The position numbers were made by a program, and so were the translations under genes. The notes below the pieces were generated by a model. It saw only the letters and a program-made list of their open reading frames with translations. It made no database searches and had not been told where the DNA came from. 56,675 nucleotides of DNA from the NCBI RefSeq assembly GCF_000763805.1, contig NZ_JRKS01000015.1:1-56675 (forward strand), read 5' to 3'. This DNA comes from Paracoccus sphaerophysae (GTDB lineage: Bacteria; Pseudomonadota; Alphaproteobacteria; Rhodobacterales; Rhodobacteraceae). The first letter of the stretch is position 1, and each line of letters opens with the position of its first letter. Shown here piece after piece: positions 1-8,859 of this stretch.

Positions 1-184
1 CCCCCCCCCCCCCCCCGCGCCCCCGCCCACAAACCACCACCCCAAAACCCCAAGCCCCCCCCCCGGGGGCCTGGCCCACCACCGCCACCCCCGCCACGCC
101 CCCGACCGCATGGGCCACCGCCCGGTCAGTCGGCTTGATCGCTGCCACCTGCCGGTCGGTCAGCATCTTTGCAACACGCGCCAT
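1..184 (-). CDS. Tyrosine recombinase/integrase, N-terminal fragment at contig edge
   Basis: Reading leftward from the ATG at 184, the first residues are MARVAKMLTDRQVAAIKP followed by TDRAVAHAVGGVAG. This is the start of the arm-binding domain (DUF4102-like) of tyrosine integrases of genomic islands, where the next stretch is usually GLYLxV followed by W.LR and GRRREMGLG. Here those positions still read as V/G-rich remnants (GQAP, AW, VVV, GRGRG), as if many bases had been replaced by G on this strand. The first 60 or so bases are almost pure C on the plus strand. I read this as a real integrase whose 5' codons are intact and whose sequence decays into a homopolymer artefact at the contig end. 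Family assignment rests on about 35 residues. Positions 185-409 between it and the next gene hold its promoter region and probably one end of its element; no repeat could be identified there. Confidence 0.6.
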   Translation of the reverse strand, partial: MARVAKMLTDRQVAAIKPTDRAVAHAVGGVAGVAVVGQAPGGGAWGFGVVVCGRGRGGGGG

Positions 185-409
185 CGAACCACCGTTCCGC
201 CAATCCGTCCCGCCAATAGACATAAGATTTGCCGATAAGACGTGATAGGACGTGCAAGGGGTAGCCGACAGAAATTCGCGCAAGATATTGACAGAGTAGG
301 AAAAAAATAGTGTCACCGCATCTTGACGCCTATCAGGGAATGACGCAGTTTGAATGCAGGGTCGCCCACCATTTTCTCCCCCCAATCGACGGCACCCCGA
401 CCCCGCTCC

Positions 410-1241
410 TCATGGCGTGATAAGGATCGCGCCCTCGATCCGGCGGGCTTCGGCGGCGCGGTGGACCTCGACGATGTCGGCCAGGGCAAAGCGGGCGCCG
501 ATGTCGACCGCGACATGGCCCCGCGCGGTGGCGTCGAACAGGTCGGCGGCGTTGGCTTGCAGATCCTGCGGATCGGCGTCGCGGGGAAAGATGCTGGTCG
601 AGGTCAGATACAGCTCGCCCTTGGCGCGCAGCAGGCCCGGGTCGATGGCCGGCGGGGCGCCCGAGGCGGCGCCGAAGCTGACCACCGTCCCGCGCGGCGC
701 GGATGGCGTCGGCCTTGTGCGGGCTGCCGGTGGTGCCCACGACCTCGGCCCCCAGCGCCGTCGCCCAGCGGGTCAGGATCTGGCCCACGCCCCCCGCCGC
801 GGCATGGACGAGGATCAGGTCGCCCGGCTTCACCGGACAGGCCGCCCGCAGCAAGTATTGCGCAGTCAGCCCCTTGAACAGCAGCGTGGCCGCGGACTCG
901 TCGCTGACGCCGTCGGGCAGCGGCACCAGCCGGTCGGCCGCGACGTTGCGGGCGTCGGCATAGGCGCCCAGCCCCGCCACCGCATAGGCGACCCGCTCGC
1001 CCGGCGCCGGGCTGGTGACGCCCGGGCCCACGGCTGCTACCACGCCCGCGGCCTCGAACCCCAGCGGCGAGGGGAATTGCAGCGGATAGACGCCGCTGCG
1101 CTGATAGACGTCGATATAGTTGAAGCCGATGGCGGTGTGGTGGACCCGCACCTCGCCCGCGGCGGGCGGGGGCAGGTGGGTGGAGGTCAGAGACATGACC
1201 TCGGGCGGGCCGGCGTTCGGAATGATGACCTGGCGCGTCGT
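410..1241 (-). pseudogene. qor: NADPH:quinone oxidoreductase (zeta-crystallin type), internally deleted
   Basis: The N-terminal part matches quinone oxidoreductases of the MDR family: HTAIGFNYIDVYQRSGVYP, then GLGAYA, then the nucleotide-binding HAAAGGVGQ and the ALGAEVVGTTGS strand, ending at HKADAIRAA near 695. The C-terminal part is in a different frame (685 to 410): VVSFGAASGAPP, then GELYLTS, then a normal GAILITP end. Compared with the family, roughly 55 residues between the NADPH-binding core and the VSFG motif are missing and the frame changes at the join near 690. The normal N-terminus is also out of reach. The frame is open up to about codon 1241 (TTRQVIIPNAGPPEV before the internal ATG at 1196) but has no ATG or GTG at the expected place, where ACG codons sit. 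Either a decayed gene or a local assembly error. Confidence 0.75.
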
Positions 1242-1383
1242 GGTCTCGGCGAGGCTCCTGGTGCGGCGGGGGCGGGTAAGGCGATCCTAACTGGCCCGGG
1301 GTGATAGTCCACGTCCTGCGGGCGCCGGCGGCCGGTGTCGGGTTCCGGTCGGTTGCGATGATCGCTATGGTGCCGCCGGGGTC

Positions 1384-2871
1384 ATGCGAGTGGGGCAGAT
1401 GGTCAAGCGAACGGTCAAGGCAACGGAAACGACGAAGCCCGCGCGCAAACGCGCCGCGCCCAAGGCTGGGCCGGAGGCTTCGACCAGCGTCGAGCCCGCT
1501 GAGGCCGCGCCGGTCAAGCCGCGCGCCCGCAAGCCGGCGGTCAAGCGGGCCGTCGACGCCCCGGCGCCGACCGTCGAGGCACCCGCGCCGGCCTCCAAGC
1601 CGACCGACCCCGACCGCGCAGCGCAGCGGGCCGAGAAGCAGGCGGCCCGCGCCGCAGCCGCGGCAGAGCGCCAAGCCGCGCGGCAGGCCGAGCGCGCGGC
1701 GCGGCGGGCCGAGAAACAGGCGGCGCGGGGCGCACAGGGCCGCGGCGCCGAAGGCCGCGGCGCCGAAGGCCGGGGCGGTCAGGCCAAACCGAAGACCGGC
1801 GCCAAATCTGACGCGGGTGTCTCGAAGCCCGACCGCAACCTCGTCGACGCGGCCGCGCAGAAACCCGCCCCCCGCCTCGCGGCCCAGCAGGATTTCGACA
1901 TCCTCATCGTCGCCCAGGGCGGCGGCATCGACCGCGAGGCGGCGATCCTGGCCGCCAGCCTGCGCCGCAACGCGCCAGGTTTCCGCGGCCGGCTGATCGT
2001 CGCCGAGCCGCAGCCCGAGGGCGCCTGGGCGGGGACCGATCCGCGCATGTCGGGGGCCGCGCGCGCGGCGCTTACCCAGTTCGGCGCCGAGATCCGACCG
2101 CTGGTCGCGCAGGATTTCGGCGAAAGCTACCCGCACGGCAACAAGATCGAGGCGCTGGGGCTGCTCGATCCCGGGCGGCCGTTCCTGTTCCTGGACAGCG
2201 ACACGCTGGTGCTGGGCGAGATCGGCGCGGTGCCGTTCGACTTTGCCCGGCCCGCGGCCTCGATGCGGCGCACCAACACCTGGCCCGAGCCGCCCGCCTA
2301 TCGCGAAACCTACGATTCGATCTGGCGGTCGCTGTATGACCGCTTCGGGCTGGACATGGACGGATCGCTGGACCTGACCCAGCCCGAGGAACACTGGGAG
2401 CGGTTCCTCTATTTCAACGCCGGCTGGTTCTTCGGCGTCGATCCGGCCGAGTTCGGGCGGCGGCTCCGCGACTGGGCGGTGGCGGTGCGCGACGAGCCGG
2501 GCGAGGCGCTGGCCTGCCAGTCGCTGGACCCGTGGCTGGACCAGATCGTGCTGCCGCTGGTCGTCCACAGCCTGGGCGGCGGGCGTCCGGGGCCGGAACT
2601 GGACGGGATGGACGGCGACGTCACCTGCCACTGGCGCAACCTGCCGCTGCTGTATGCCCGCGGCCCCCAGCGCGCCATCGACGAGGTCGAGGCGATCGCC
2701 GCGCTGCCGGAAATCGCGCCGCTGCTGGACGGCTGGGAACCCGCGCAGCGGCTGATCGGCGACGGGCTGGGGCGCCGGCGCATCCAGCCGATGTTCGCGC
2801 ACGACGACCCCGCGCCCACCGAACAGTCCCTTCGGCACCGGCTGCGTCAGGCCGAGCTGTGGCTGGTGTGA
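1384..2871 (+). CDS. DxD glycosyltransferase-like protein with a basic low-complexity N-terminal tail
   Basis: A 495-aa protein in two parts. Residues 1 to about 165 are Ala/Lys/Arg/Pro-rich: first a histone-H1-like stretch (KPARKRAAPK, KPRARKPAVKRA), then a charged helical stretch of repeated AEKQAAR/AERQAAR units, then a short tandem of GRGAE. From about residue 170 (FDILIVAQGGGID) the protein is globular, with FLFLDSDTLVLGEI at about 268-280, the DxD pattern of nucleotide-sugar-dependent transferases (GT-A fold). WYF-type and CHWRN motifs follow. Function is inferred only from the DxD strand context. No signal peptide or membrane segment is seen, so it is probably cytosolic. ATG at 1384 is used; an in-frame ATG at 1399 is equally possible. 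It lies 90 bp upstream of hisB in the same direction and diverges from the broken quinone reductase. Confidence 0.6.
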   Translation: MRVGQMVKRTVKATETTKPARKRAAPKAGPEASTSVEPAEAAPVKPRARKPAVKRAVDAPAPTVEAPAPASKPTDPDRAAQRAEKQAARAAAAAERQAARQAERAARRAEKQAARGAQGRGAEGRGAEGRGGQAKPKTGAKSDAGVSKPDRNLVDAAAQKPAPRLAAQQDFDILIVAQGGGIDREAAILAASLRRNAPGFRGRLIVAEPQPEGAWAGTDPRMSGAARAALTQFGAEIRPLVAQDFGESYPHGNKIEALGLLDPGRPFLFLDSDTLVLGEIGAVPFDFARPAASMRRTNTWPEPPAYRETYDSIWRSLYDRFGLDMDGSLDLTQPEEHWERFLYFNAGWFFGVDPAEFGRRLRDWAVAVRDEPGEALACQSLDPWLDQIVLPLVVHSLGGGRPGPELDGMDGDVTCHWRNLPLLYARGPQRAIDEVEAIAALPEIAPLLDGWEPAQRLIGDGLGRRRIQPMFAHDDPAPTEQSLRHRLRQAELWLV

Positions 2872-2961
2872 CGCGCCGCCGCGGTCCGTCACACGCCCAC
2901 AGATTGCGCCGCCCGGCGGTCCTGGGCTAAGCGGGGCCGTCCCCAACCGCATGAGGTAGTC

Positions 2962-3555
2962 ATGGATCCGCGCCGCGCCTCGGTCAGCCGCACCACCGCC
3001 GAAACCGAGATTTCGATAGCGGTGAACCTCGACGGCCGCGGCCACAGCCGCAGCCAGACCGGGGTCGGCTTCTTCGATCACATGATCGACCAGCTGGCCC
3101 GCCATTCGCTGATCGATATCGAGCTGACCTGCGCCGGCGACCACCACATCGACGACCACCACTCGGTCGAGGATTGCGGCATCGCCCTGGGGCAGGCGCT
3201 GCGCGAGGCGCTGGGGGACAAGCGCGGCATCCGCCGCTATGGCGCCTTCCACCTGGCGATGGACGACACGCTGGTGCGCGCGGCGCTGGACCTGTCGGGG
3301 CGGCCGTTCCTGGTCTGGAACCTGCCGTTTCCGGCAGAAAAGATCGGCTCGTTCGACACCGAGCTGGTGCGCGAGTTCTTCCAGGCGCTGTCCACGCATG
3401 GCGGCATCACTTTGCACGTCGACCTGCTGCACGGGCTGAACGCTCACCACATCGCCGAGGCCGCCTTCAAGGCCGTGGCGCGTGCGCTGCGCGAGGCGGT
3501 CGAGCCAGATCCGCGCATGGCCGGAGAGCTGCCCTCGACCAAGGGCGCGCTCTGA
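2962..3555 (+). CDS. hisB: Imidazoleglycerol-phosphate dehydratase
   Basis: Catalyses dehydration of imidazole-glycerol phosphate to imidazole-acetol phosphate, the sixth step of histidine synthesis, in the cytosol. The 197-aa length is that of the monofunctional enzyme, without the N-terminal phosphatase of the enterobacterial fusion. The manganese-binding signatures are intact: [14 protein letters not shown] and [10 protein letters not shown] in the first half, and the mirrored [24 protein letters not shown] in the second half (each half carries one His-rich metal site). The start at 2962 is preceded by TGAGGTAG at a suitable distance. It is followed after 4 bases by hisH, so the two are surely co-transcribed. 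Confidence 0.97.
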   Translation: MDPRRASVSRTTAETEISIAVNLDGRGHSRSQTGVGFFDHMIDQLARHSLIDIELTCAGDHHIDDHHSVEDCGIALGQALREALGDKRGIRRYGAFHLAMDDTLVRAALDLSGRPFLVWNLPFPAEKIGSFDTELVREFFQALSTHGGITLHVDLLHGLNAHHIAEAAFKAVARALREAVEPDPRMAGELPSTKGAL

Positions 3556-3559
3556 TCCC

Positions 3560-4195
3560 ATGCGCGTCGCGATCATCGACTATGACAGCGGCAACCTGCA
3601 TTCGGCGGAAAAGGCCGTGGCGCTGGTCGGGCGCGACCGGGGGGCGGAGGTCGCGGTGACCTCGGACCCCGCGGCGGTGGCGCGCGCCGACCGGATCGTC
3701 CTGCCCGGCGACGGCGCCTTTCCGGCCTGCCGGGCGGCCTTCGACGCGGTGCCGGGGATGATGGAGGTGCTGAGCGAGGCCGTCCTGCGGCGCGGCGTGC
3801 CGTTCCTCGGCATCTGCGTCGGAATGCAGATGCTGGCCGACGAAGGGCTGGAATACCGGCCGACTCCGGGTTTCGGCTGGATCGGCGGGCGGGTTGAGCG
3901 GATCACCCCCGCCGACCCCGCGCTGAAGGTGCCGCACATGGGCTGGAACGACCTGCAGGTCCGCCGCCCGCATCCGATCCTGGCCGGCATCCCCGAGGCG
4001 GCGCACGCCTATTTTGTCCATTCCTGGCAGTTCCGGGTCGCCGATCCCGCCGATCTGGTGGCGAGCGTCGATTACGGCGGCCCGGTCACCGCGGTCGTCG
4101 CGCGCGACAATATCGTGGGTCTGCAGTTCCACCCCGAGAAATCGCAGCGCGCCGGGCTGCAGATGCTGGGCAATTTCCTCGACTGGCGGCCCTGA
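3560..4195 (+). CDS. hisH: Imidazole glycerol phosphate synthase, glutaminase subunit
   Basis: Glutaminase half of IGP synthase. It hydrolyses glutamine and channels ammonia to HisF, which makes imidazole-glycerol phosphate and AICAR. The 211-aa class I amidotransferase has its nucleophile elbow GICVGMQ with Cys86 and the His/Glu of FHPEKS near residues 191-193. The N-terminal IIDYDSGNL and VLPGDGAF motifs are typical of HisH. It starts 4 bases after hisB stops. The usual next genes of this family's operon (hisA, hisF, hisE) are absent: 18 bases after hisH a convergent cluster begins, so the pathway is completed elsewhere. Confidence 0.97.
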   Translation: MRVAIIDYDSGNLHSAEKAVALVGRDRGAEVAVTSDPAAVARADRIVLPGDGAFPACRAAFDAVPGMMEVLSEAVLRRGVPFLGICVGMQMLADEGLEYRPTPGFGWIGGRVERITPADPALKVPHMGWNDLQVRRPHPILAGIPEAAHAYFVHSWQFRVADPADLVASVDYGGPVTAVVARDNIVGLQFHPEKSQRAGLQMLGNFLDWRP

Positions 4196-4213
4196 GGCGC
4201 GACGGGCGCTGCC

Positions 4214-4711
4214 TTATTCGTCCGAATCAGGCTCGGTCGGCGGGCCGAAGCGGGCGAGCATCCGGTCGCGGATCTGGTCGCGGACCTGGCGATAGATCGT
4301 CAGCTTGGCCTCGCGGCTTTCGCCCAGGCCCGTCGGGTCCATGATCGGCCAGTATTCCACGTCGAGGTGAAAATGCCGCGTCAGCTCCAGCGCCTGGCGC
4401 TGGCTGGCCGGGGTCAGCGCGATCACCAGGTCGAACTGGCCCAGGTCGTCGCCCCAGTCGCGCATCTCCTCGAAGCTGCGGGTGCGGTGGCGGGACAGCT
4501 CGACCCCGATCTCGTCGCAGACGGCGATGGCGAAGCCGTCGATCTCCATGTCGTTATGGACGCCCGCCGACTGCACATAGGCGCGGCGGCCATACAGCTT
4601 CTTCATCATCCCCTCGGCCATGGGCGAGCGGATGGCGTTGTGATCACAGCAGAACAGGACCGAGGCCGGGATCCGGGCCGCAGCGCTGTCCGGGGTTGCG
4701 CCGGGGTCCAA
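4214..4711 (-). CDS. Low-molecular-weight protein-tyrosine phosphatase family protein
   Basis: A 165-aa cytosolic phosphatase of the LMW-PTP/arsenate-reductase fold. The P-loop CX5RS is Cys22-DHNAI-Arg28-Ser29 (FCCDHNAIRSPMAEG), and the general acid is supplied by the MDPTG loop near residue 125. Its substrate is not evident. Members of this subgroup sit between UPF0262 and infA in Rhodobacteraceae. The only suitable start is TTG at 4711, five bases after the UPF0262 stop at 4716, which suggests translational coupling. It is the last gene of the leftward cluster and ends facing hisH. Confidence 0.85.
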   Translation of the reverse strand: MDPGATPDSAAARIPASVLFCCDHNAIRSPMAEGMMKKLYGRRAYVQSAGVHNDMEIDGFAIAVCDEIGVELSRHRTRSFEEMRDWGDDLGQFDLVIALTPASQRQALELTRHFHLDVEYWPIMDPTGLGESREAKLTIYRQVRDQIRDRMLARFGPPTEPDSDE

Positions 4712-4715
4712 CCGC

Positions 4716-5198
4716 TCAGTCCGACAGAAGCGCGCAGATCAGGGTGAACAGGCGGCGCGAGGTGTCGATGTCGATCGCGGCCTTGCCGTCCAGCCGCTCC
4801 TGCAGCGTCCGCGCGCCCTCGTTGTGGATGCCGCGGCGGGCCATGTCGATCGCCTCGATCTGCGCAGGCGGCAGGCGTTTCACCGCGTCGAAATAGCTTT
4901 CGCAGATCTGGAAGTAGTCCTTGACCACCTGCCGGAACGGACCCATCGACAGGTGGAACTCGGCCACCGGGTCGTCGGCTTCGGATTTCAGGTCAAAGAC
5001 CAGCCGCCGGTCGCGCACCGCCAGCAGCAGCGCATAGGGCCCGGTGGGGGCCGGTGCGTCGCCCCGCGCGGGCAGGCGGATCGAGTTGTCCTCGAGCAGG
5101 TCGAAGATCGCCACGCGGCGTTCCTGTTCCATCTCGGGCGTGGCCGGGGGCAGGGCGGAATCGTCGATCTCGACACGGATCAGGCGGTCGGTGGACAT
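4716..5198 (-). CDS. UPF0262 family protein
   Basis: A 160-aa protein matching the UPF0262 family, which is restricted to alphaproteobacteria and of unknown function. Typical features are the EQERRVAIFDLLEDN segment, the beta-rich GPYALLLAVRDRRLVFDL, the FRQVVKDYFQICESYF helix and IDMARRGIHNEG near the end. No signal or membrane segment. It lies directly downstream of hisD and immediately upstream of the LMW phosphatase, the conserved order in Rhodobacteraceae, and is probably co-transcribed with both. Confidence 0.9.
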   Translation of the reverse strand: MSTDRLIRVEIDDSALPPATPEMEQERRVAIFDLLEDNSIRLPARGDAPAPTGPYALLLAVRDRRLVFDLKSEADDPVAEFHLSMGPFRQVVKDYFQICESYFDAVKRLPPAQIEAIDMARRGIHNEGARTLQERLDGKAAIDIDTSRRLFTLICALLSD

Positions 5199-5255
5199 AG
5201 GCTTCCCTTGCTTGGCAATCGCGCGCCCGCACCTTCCCCGGCGGGACGGGGTGAA

Positions 5256-6563
5256 TCAAGGGGCCTCGTTCAGCGTGTCGAGCCGCACCTGCACCGAGCG
5301 GGCGTGGGCCGACAGCCCCTCGGACATCGCGAGCGTCACCGCCGCCGGGCCGATCGCCGCCAGCGCGGCCGGGTTCAGCCGCGACAGGGTGGTGCGCTTG
5401 AGGAAATCCAGCACCGACAGGCCCGAGGAGAACCGCGCCGAGCGCGCCGTGGGCAGCACGTGGTTCGGGCCCGAGACGTAATCCCCCGCCGCCTCGGGCG
5501 TCCAGCCGCCCAGGAAGATCGCGCCGGCGTGGCGGACCTGCGCCACCAGCGCCTGCGGGTCGTCGACGCAGAGTTCGAGATGCTCGGGCGCGATGCGGTC
5601 GCTGAGCGCGGCAGCCTCGGCCAGGTCGCGGGTGAGGATGACCGTGCCGTGATCGCGCCAGCTGGCCCCGGCGATGGCGGCGCGGGGCAGGGTGGGCAGG
5701 ATGCGGTCCACGGCGGCGACCACGGCCTGCGCCAGGGCCGCGTCGGGGGTCATCAGGATCGCCTGCGCGTCGGCGTCGTGTTCGGCCTGCGCCAGCAGGT
5801 CCAGCGCCAGCCAGTCGGGATGCTGGGCGCCGTCGGCGATCACCAGCACCTCGGAGGGGCCGGCGATGCTGTCGATGCCGACCCGGCCGAAGACCTGCCG
5901 TTTCGCCGCCGCGACATAGGCGTTGCCCGGCCCGGTGATCTTGTCGACCGGGCGTATGGTTTCGGTGCCATAGGCCATCGCCGCGACCGCCTGCGCGCCG
6001 CCGACGCGCCAGATTTCATCGACGCCGGCGATGCGGCAGGCGAGCAGCACCAGCGGGTTGATCTCGCCCCCCGGGGTCGGCACGCAGACCGCCAGCCGCG
6101 GCACCCCGGCCACCCGCGCCGGGATCGCGTTCATCAGGACCGAGGACGGATAGCTGGCCTGGCCGCCCGGCACATACAGCCCCGCCGCCGCGACCGGCGT
6201 CCAGCGCCAGCCGAGTTCGGCGCCGGTCTCGTCGGTCCACAGCGCGTCGGGCGGCATCTGGCGGGCGTGATAGGCGCGGATGCGCTCGGCCGCGAGTTCC
6301 AGCGCGGCGCGGTCGTCGGCCGCGACGCCCGCACAGGCGGCGTCGATCTCGGCGGGGGTGAAACGCAGCCGGTCCGCGGTCAGGTCGGTGCGGTCGAAGC
6401 GGTTGGTCAGCTCGACCAGCGCCGCGTCGCCGCGCGCCCGGACCTCGGCGATGATCCCGGCGACCACGTCGCCTACATCGGCGGCATCCTCGCGCTTGGC
6501 GGCCAGCATGGCGGCGAAACCCGCCTCGAAATCGGGATCGGTGGTGGTCAGGGTGACGGGCAT
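5256..6563 (-). CDS. hisD: Histidinol dehydrogenase
   Basis: Oxidises L-histidinol to L-histidine in two NAD-dependent steps, the last reactions of the pathway. Zn-dependent, cytosolic dimer. The 435 aa match the normal length. Recognised signatures: GLYVPGGQASYPSSVLMNAIPA, the DKITGPGNAYVAAAKR motif, GPSEVLVIADG, the Zn-ligand pair in AQAEHDADAQA, the catalytic IAPEHLEL, the GDYVSGPNHVLPT metal loop and the final His of EGLSAHARSV. The reading frame is open further upstream to 6737, but ATG 6563 gives the family N-terminus (MPVTLTTTDPDF) and is preferred. It is distant from hisB-hisH in transcription unit although only about 1 kb away. Confidence 0.97.
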   Translation of the reverse strand: MPVTLTTTDPDFEAGFAAMLAAKREDAADVGDVVAGIIAEVRARGDAALVELTNRFDRTDLTADRLRFTPAEIDAACAGVAADDRAALELAAERIRAYHARQMPPDALWTDETGAELGWRWTPVAAAGLYVPGGQASYPSSVLMNAIPARVAGVPRLAVCVPTPGGEINPLVLLACRIAGVDEIWRVGGAQAVAAMAYGTETIRPVDKITGPGNAYVAAAKRQVFGRVGIDSIAGPSEVLVIADGAQHPDWLALDLLAQAEHDADAQAILMTPDAALAQAVVAAVDRILPTLPRAAIAGASWRDHGTVILTRDLAEAAALSDRIAPEHLELCVDDPQALVAQVRHAGAIFLGGWTPEAAGDYVSGPNHVLPTARSARFSSGLSVLDFLKRTTLSRLNPAALAAIGPAAVTLAMSEGLSAHARSVQVRLDTLNEAP

Positions 6564-6591
6564 GAGCGTTCCTTCCGGCTTGGGCGCGGTG

Positions 6592-7099
6592 TTAGCGGCT
6601 GGGGGCAGGGGGCTCAAGCGAGGGGCGGTGCATCTCGATCTCGGCGATGCCGCGGTCATTGACGAAGGGCGCGCCGGTTTCGGTGAACCCTGCCCGGCGA
6701 TAGACCGCGCGCGCGGCCGTATTCGCAAGGCCGACATGCAGCCCCAGCCGGACCATGCGCGCCGCGGCGGCCCGGTCGGCGATTTGCCGCAGCAACGCGG
6801 ACATCAGGCCGCGGCGGCGGGCGGCGGGGCGGCTATAGACGGCGGTGATCCAGCCTATGTCCTCGGTCCCCGGCGTCCAGCCCGGCTGCCAGCCTACGAC
6901 AGCCAAAGACTGACCGGGCGGCTCAGGTTTCGATCGCATCAAGACGCGCCGTGAAGTCAGACAGCGGCCGCACAGACCATTCCGCGAAGGTCGGATCGAA
7001 CGCGTCCGGGGCCAGCCGCAAGGCTTCCAGCCGGATCTCGCGCCACGTGTCGGCCTGCACGGCCCTCACCTGCCAGATGACAGGCGGGGTCTCACTCAT
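6592..7099 (-). pseudogene. GNAT acetyltransferase split by a frameshift
   Basis: Two adjoining frames together make one GNAT protein. The first runs from ATG 7099 for 58 codons ([14 protein letters not shown], then WREIRLEALRLAPDAF, WSVRPLSDFTARLDAIET) to TGA at 6923, the normal GNAT N-terminal helix-strand. The second, open from about 6942 to 6592, supplies the acetyl-CoA site: GWITAVYSRPAARRRGLMSALL (motif A, RxxRRG pattern) followed by GLANTAARAVYRRAGF. A single-base change near 6925-6942 would restore one protein of about 165 aa. Its ATG overlaps the DUF2948 stop, so it was co-translated with that gene. The lesion may be a recent mutation or a sequencing error. The substrate is unknown. 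Confidence 0.75.
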
Positions 7100-7586
7100 G
7101 CGCGGGCATGTCGCCCGACACCGCCCGATACGGGCGGGTCACGTCGCGCAGGTCGACTCCCAGGGCCTCGGCCTCGACGGCGATGGTGCCGTCGCCGGCA
7201 AAGCGCAGCAGCAGCGTGCCGGTGCCGTCCTCGCCCGGTTGCCAGGCGAGATCGAGCAGCGACAGCACCGTCGCCTTGTCGCGGTCGATGCCGTCATGGC
7301 GGACGCGGGTCACGTCGGCGGCGACGAGCAGGCTGCGCACCCGCTCGAACGGGCGGCGCTCGGCCCGGGCGGCGTCAGCGTCCTCCCACCGGAAGCGGTT
7401 GAGCAGCAAGGCGAAATGGCGGCTCTTGCGGTCCCAGACGATGTCGCCGACGGTCAGCACCGCGTCCTGCGCCAGCGCCGCCAGCACCGCCAGATCGTCG
7501 GTATCGGCGGCGCGCAGAGCCAGCGGCTGGTCGGGATCGGCATCGGCGAAGCGGGCGTCGGGCCGGGGATCGGACGCGTCAGTCAT
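7092..7586 (-). CDS. DUF2948 family protein
   Basis: A 164-aa cytosolic protein of the DUF2948 family. Typical stretches are [61 protein letters not shown] and the beta-rich [23 protein letters not shown]. Function unknown. It starts inside the end of murA (8-base overlap) and its stop overlaps the ATG of the following acetyltransferase, a tightly packed operon murA - DUF2948 - acetyltransferase - hisD. The position directly after murA is conserved in Rhodobacteraceae. Confidence 0.9.
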   Translation of the reverse strand: MTDASDPRPDARFADADPDQPLALRAADTDDLAVLAALAQDAVLTVGDIVWDRKSRHFALLLNRFRWEDADAARAERRPFERVRSLLVAADVTRVRHDGIDRDKATVLSLLDLAWQPGEDGTGTLLLRFAGDGTIAVEAEALGVDLRDVTRPYRAVSGDMPAHE

Positions 7587-8859
7587 GGGCGGTCGGTTCC
7601 TTGATCCGTTCGATGTCAGCGCCGACGCCGCGCAGCTTGCGGACCACCTTCTCGTAGCCGCGATCCAGATGATAGACCCGGCTGATCAGGGTTTCCCCCT
7701 CGGCCGCGAGCCCGGCGAGGATCAGGCTGACCGAGGCGCGCAGGTCGGTGGCCATCACCGGCGCGCCCTTGAGCCGCTCGACCCCGGTGACGCGGGCGTG
7801 GCCGCCATGCACCTCGATCCGCGCGCCCATCCTGGTCAGTTCCGGGGCGTGCATGAAGCGGTTCTCGAAGATGGTTTCCTCAAGGTCGCTGACGCCCTCG
7901 GCGGTGCACAGAAGCGCCATCATCTGCGCCTGCAGGTCGGTCGGGAAGCCGGGGAAGGGCTCGGTGGTGACGTTCACCGCCCGGACCCCGCCGTTCTTGC
8001 GCGATACGGTCAGGCCGCGCGGGGTTTCGGTGACGGAAATCCCCGCCTCGTCAAGCTTTTCGCAGAAGGACTGCACCAGCTCGATCCGCCCGCCGAGACA
8101 GGTGACCTCGCCGCCGCAGATGGCGGGGGCGAGCATGTAGGTGCCCAGTTCGATCCGGTCGGTCACCACCCGGTGGGTCGCGCCGTGCAAGCGGTCGACG
8201 CCCTGGATGGTGATGGTCGAGCCGCCCTCGCCGTCGATCTGCGCGCCCATCGCGCGCAGGCAGCGGACCAGATCGACGATCTCGGGTTCGCGGGCGGCGT
8301 TCTTGAGCACCGTGGTGCCCTTGGCGAGCGTCGCGGCCATGACGATGTTCTCGGTCGCGCCGACGCTGGCAAAGCGCATCTCGTAGACCGCGCCCTTCAG
8401 CCCGCGGGGGGCGCGGGCGTGCAGATAGCCGTCCTGCAGGTCGATTTCGGCCCCCAGCGCCATCAGCCCCTCGATATGCAGGTCCATCGGCCGCGCCCCG
8501 ATGGCGCAGCCGCCGGGCAGCGACACCACCGCCTCGCCGAACCGGGCAAGCAGCGGGCCCAGCACCAGGTTCGAGGCGCGCATCTTGCGCACGATCTCGT
8601 AATCGGCGGTGTGGCTGGTCAGGTCGTGGCTGGACATGGCCAGCACCTGGCCGTCCTGCAGGCTCGCGACCTCGGCCCCCAGCGAGCCGAGCAGCTCGGT
8701 CATGGTGCGGATGTCCGACAGCCGCGGCGCGTTGGTCAGCGTCAGCGGTTCCTCGGTCAGAAGCGTGGCCGGCATCAGCGTGAGGCAGGCGTTCTTGGCG
8801 CCCGCGATCGGAATCTCGCCGTTCAGCGGGCCGTTGCCGCGCACCAGAATCGTGTCCAT
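7579..8859 (-). CDS. murA: UDP-N-acetylglucosamine 1-carboxyvinyltransferase
   Basis: Transfers enolpyruvate from PEP to UDP-GlcNAc, the first committed step of peptidoglycan synthesis, in the cytosol. The 426 aa form the two-domain inside-out barrel of the EPSP synthase family. Lys22 in GAKNAC is the conserved N-terminal active-site lysine. The fosfomycin-reactive cysteine is present at about residue 118 in [14 protein letters not shown]. Also recognised are [29 protein letters not shown] and the final VYHLDRGYE. Because the cysteine is not replaced, fosfomycin sensitivity would be expected at the target level. The ATG overlaps the stop of the upstream small gene (ATGA). Confidence 0.97.
   Translation of the reverse strand: MDTILVRGNGPLNGEIPIAGAKNACLTLMPATLLTEEPLTLTNAPRLSDIRTMTELLGSLGAEVASLQDGQVLAMSSHDLTSHTADYEIVRKMRASNLVLGPLLARFGEAVVSLPGGCAIGARPMDLHIEGLMALGAEIDLQDGYLHARAPRGLKGAVYEMRFASVGATENIVMAATLAKGTTVLKNAAREPEIVDLVRCLRAMGAQIDGEGGSTITIQGVDRLHGATHRVVTDRIELGTYMLAPAICGGEVTCLGGRIELVQSFCEKLDEAGISVTETPRGLTVSRKNGGVRAVNVTTEPFPGFPTDLQAQMMALLCTAEGVSDLEETIFENRFMHAPELTRMGARIEVHGGHARVTGVERLKGAPVMATDLRASVSLILAGLAAEGETLISRVYHLDRGYEKVVRKLRGVGADIERIKEPTAHD

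Noticed and set aside
604..3576. 990-residue open frame on the minus strand
   Set aside because: Antisense to hisB and the glycosyltransferase-like gene; Arg/Ala/Gly-rich without domains. Long antisense frames are expected at this GC content.
4824..6662. 612-residue plus-strand frame opposite hisD
   Set aside because: Shadow of hisD and UPF0262; no homology-like pattern.
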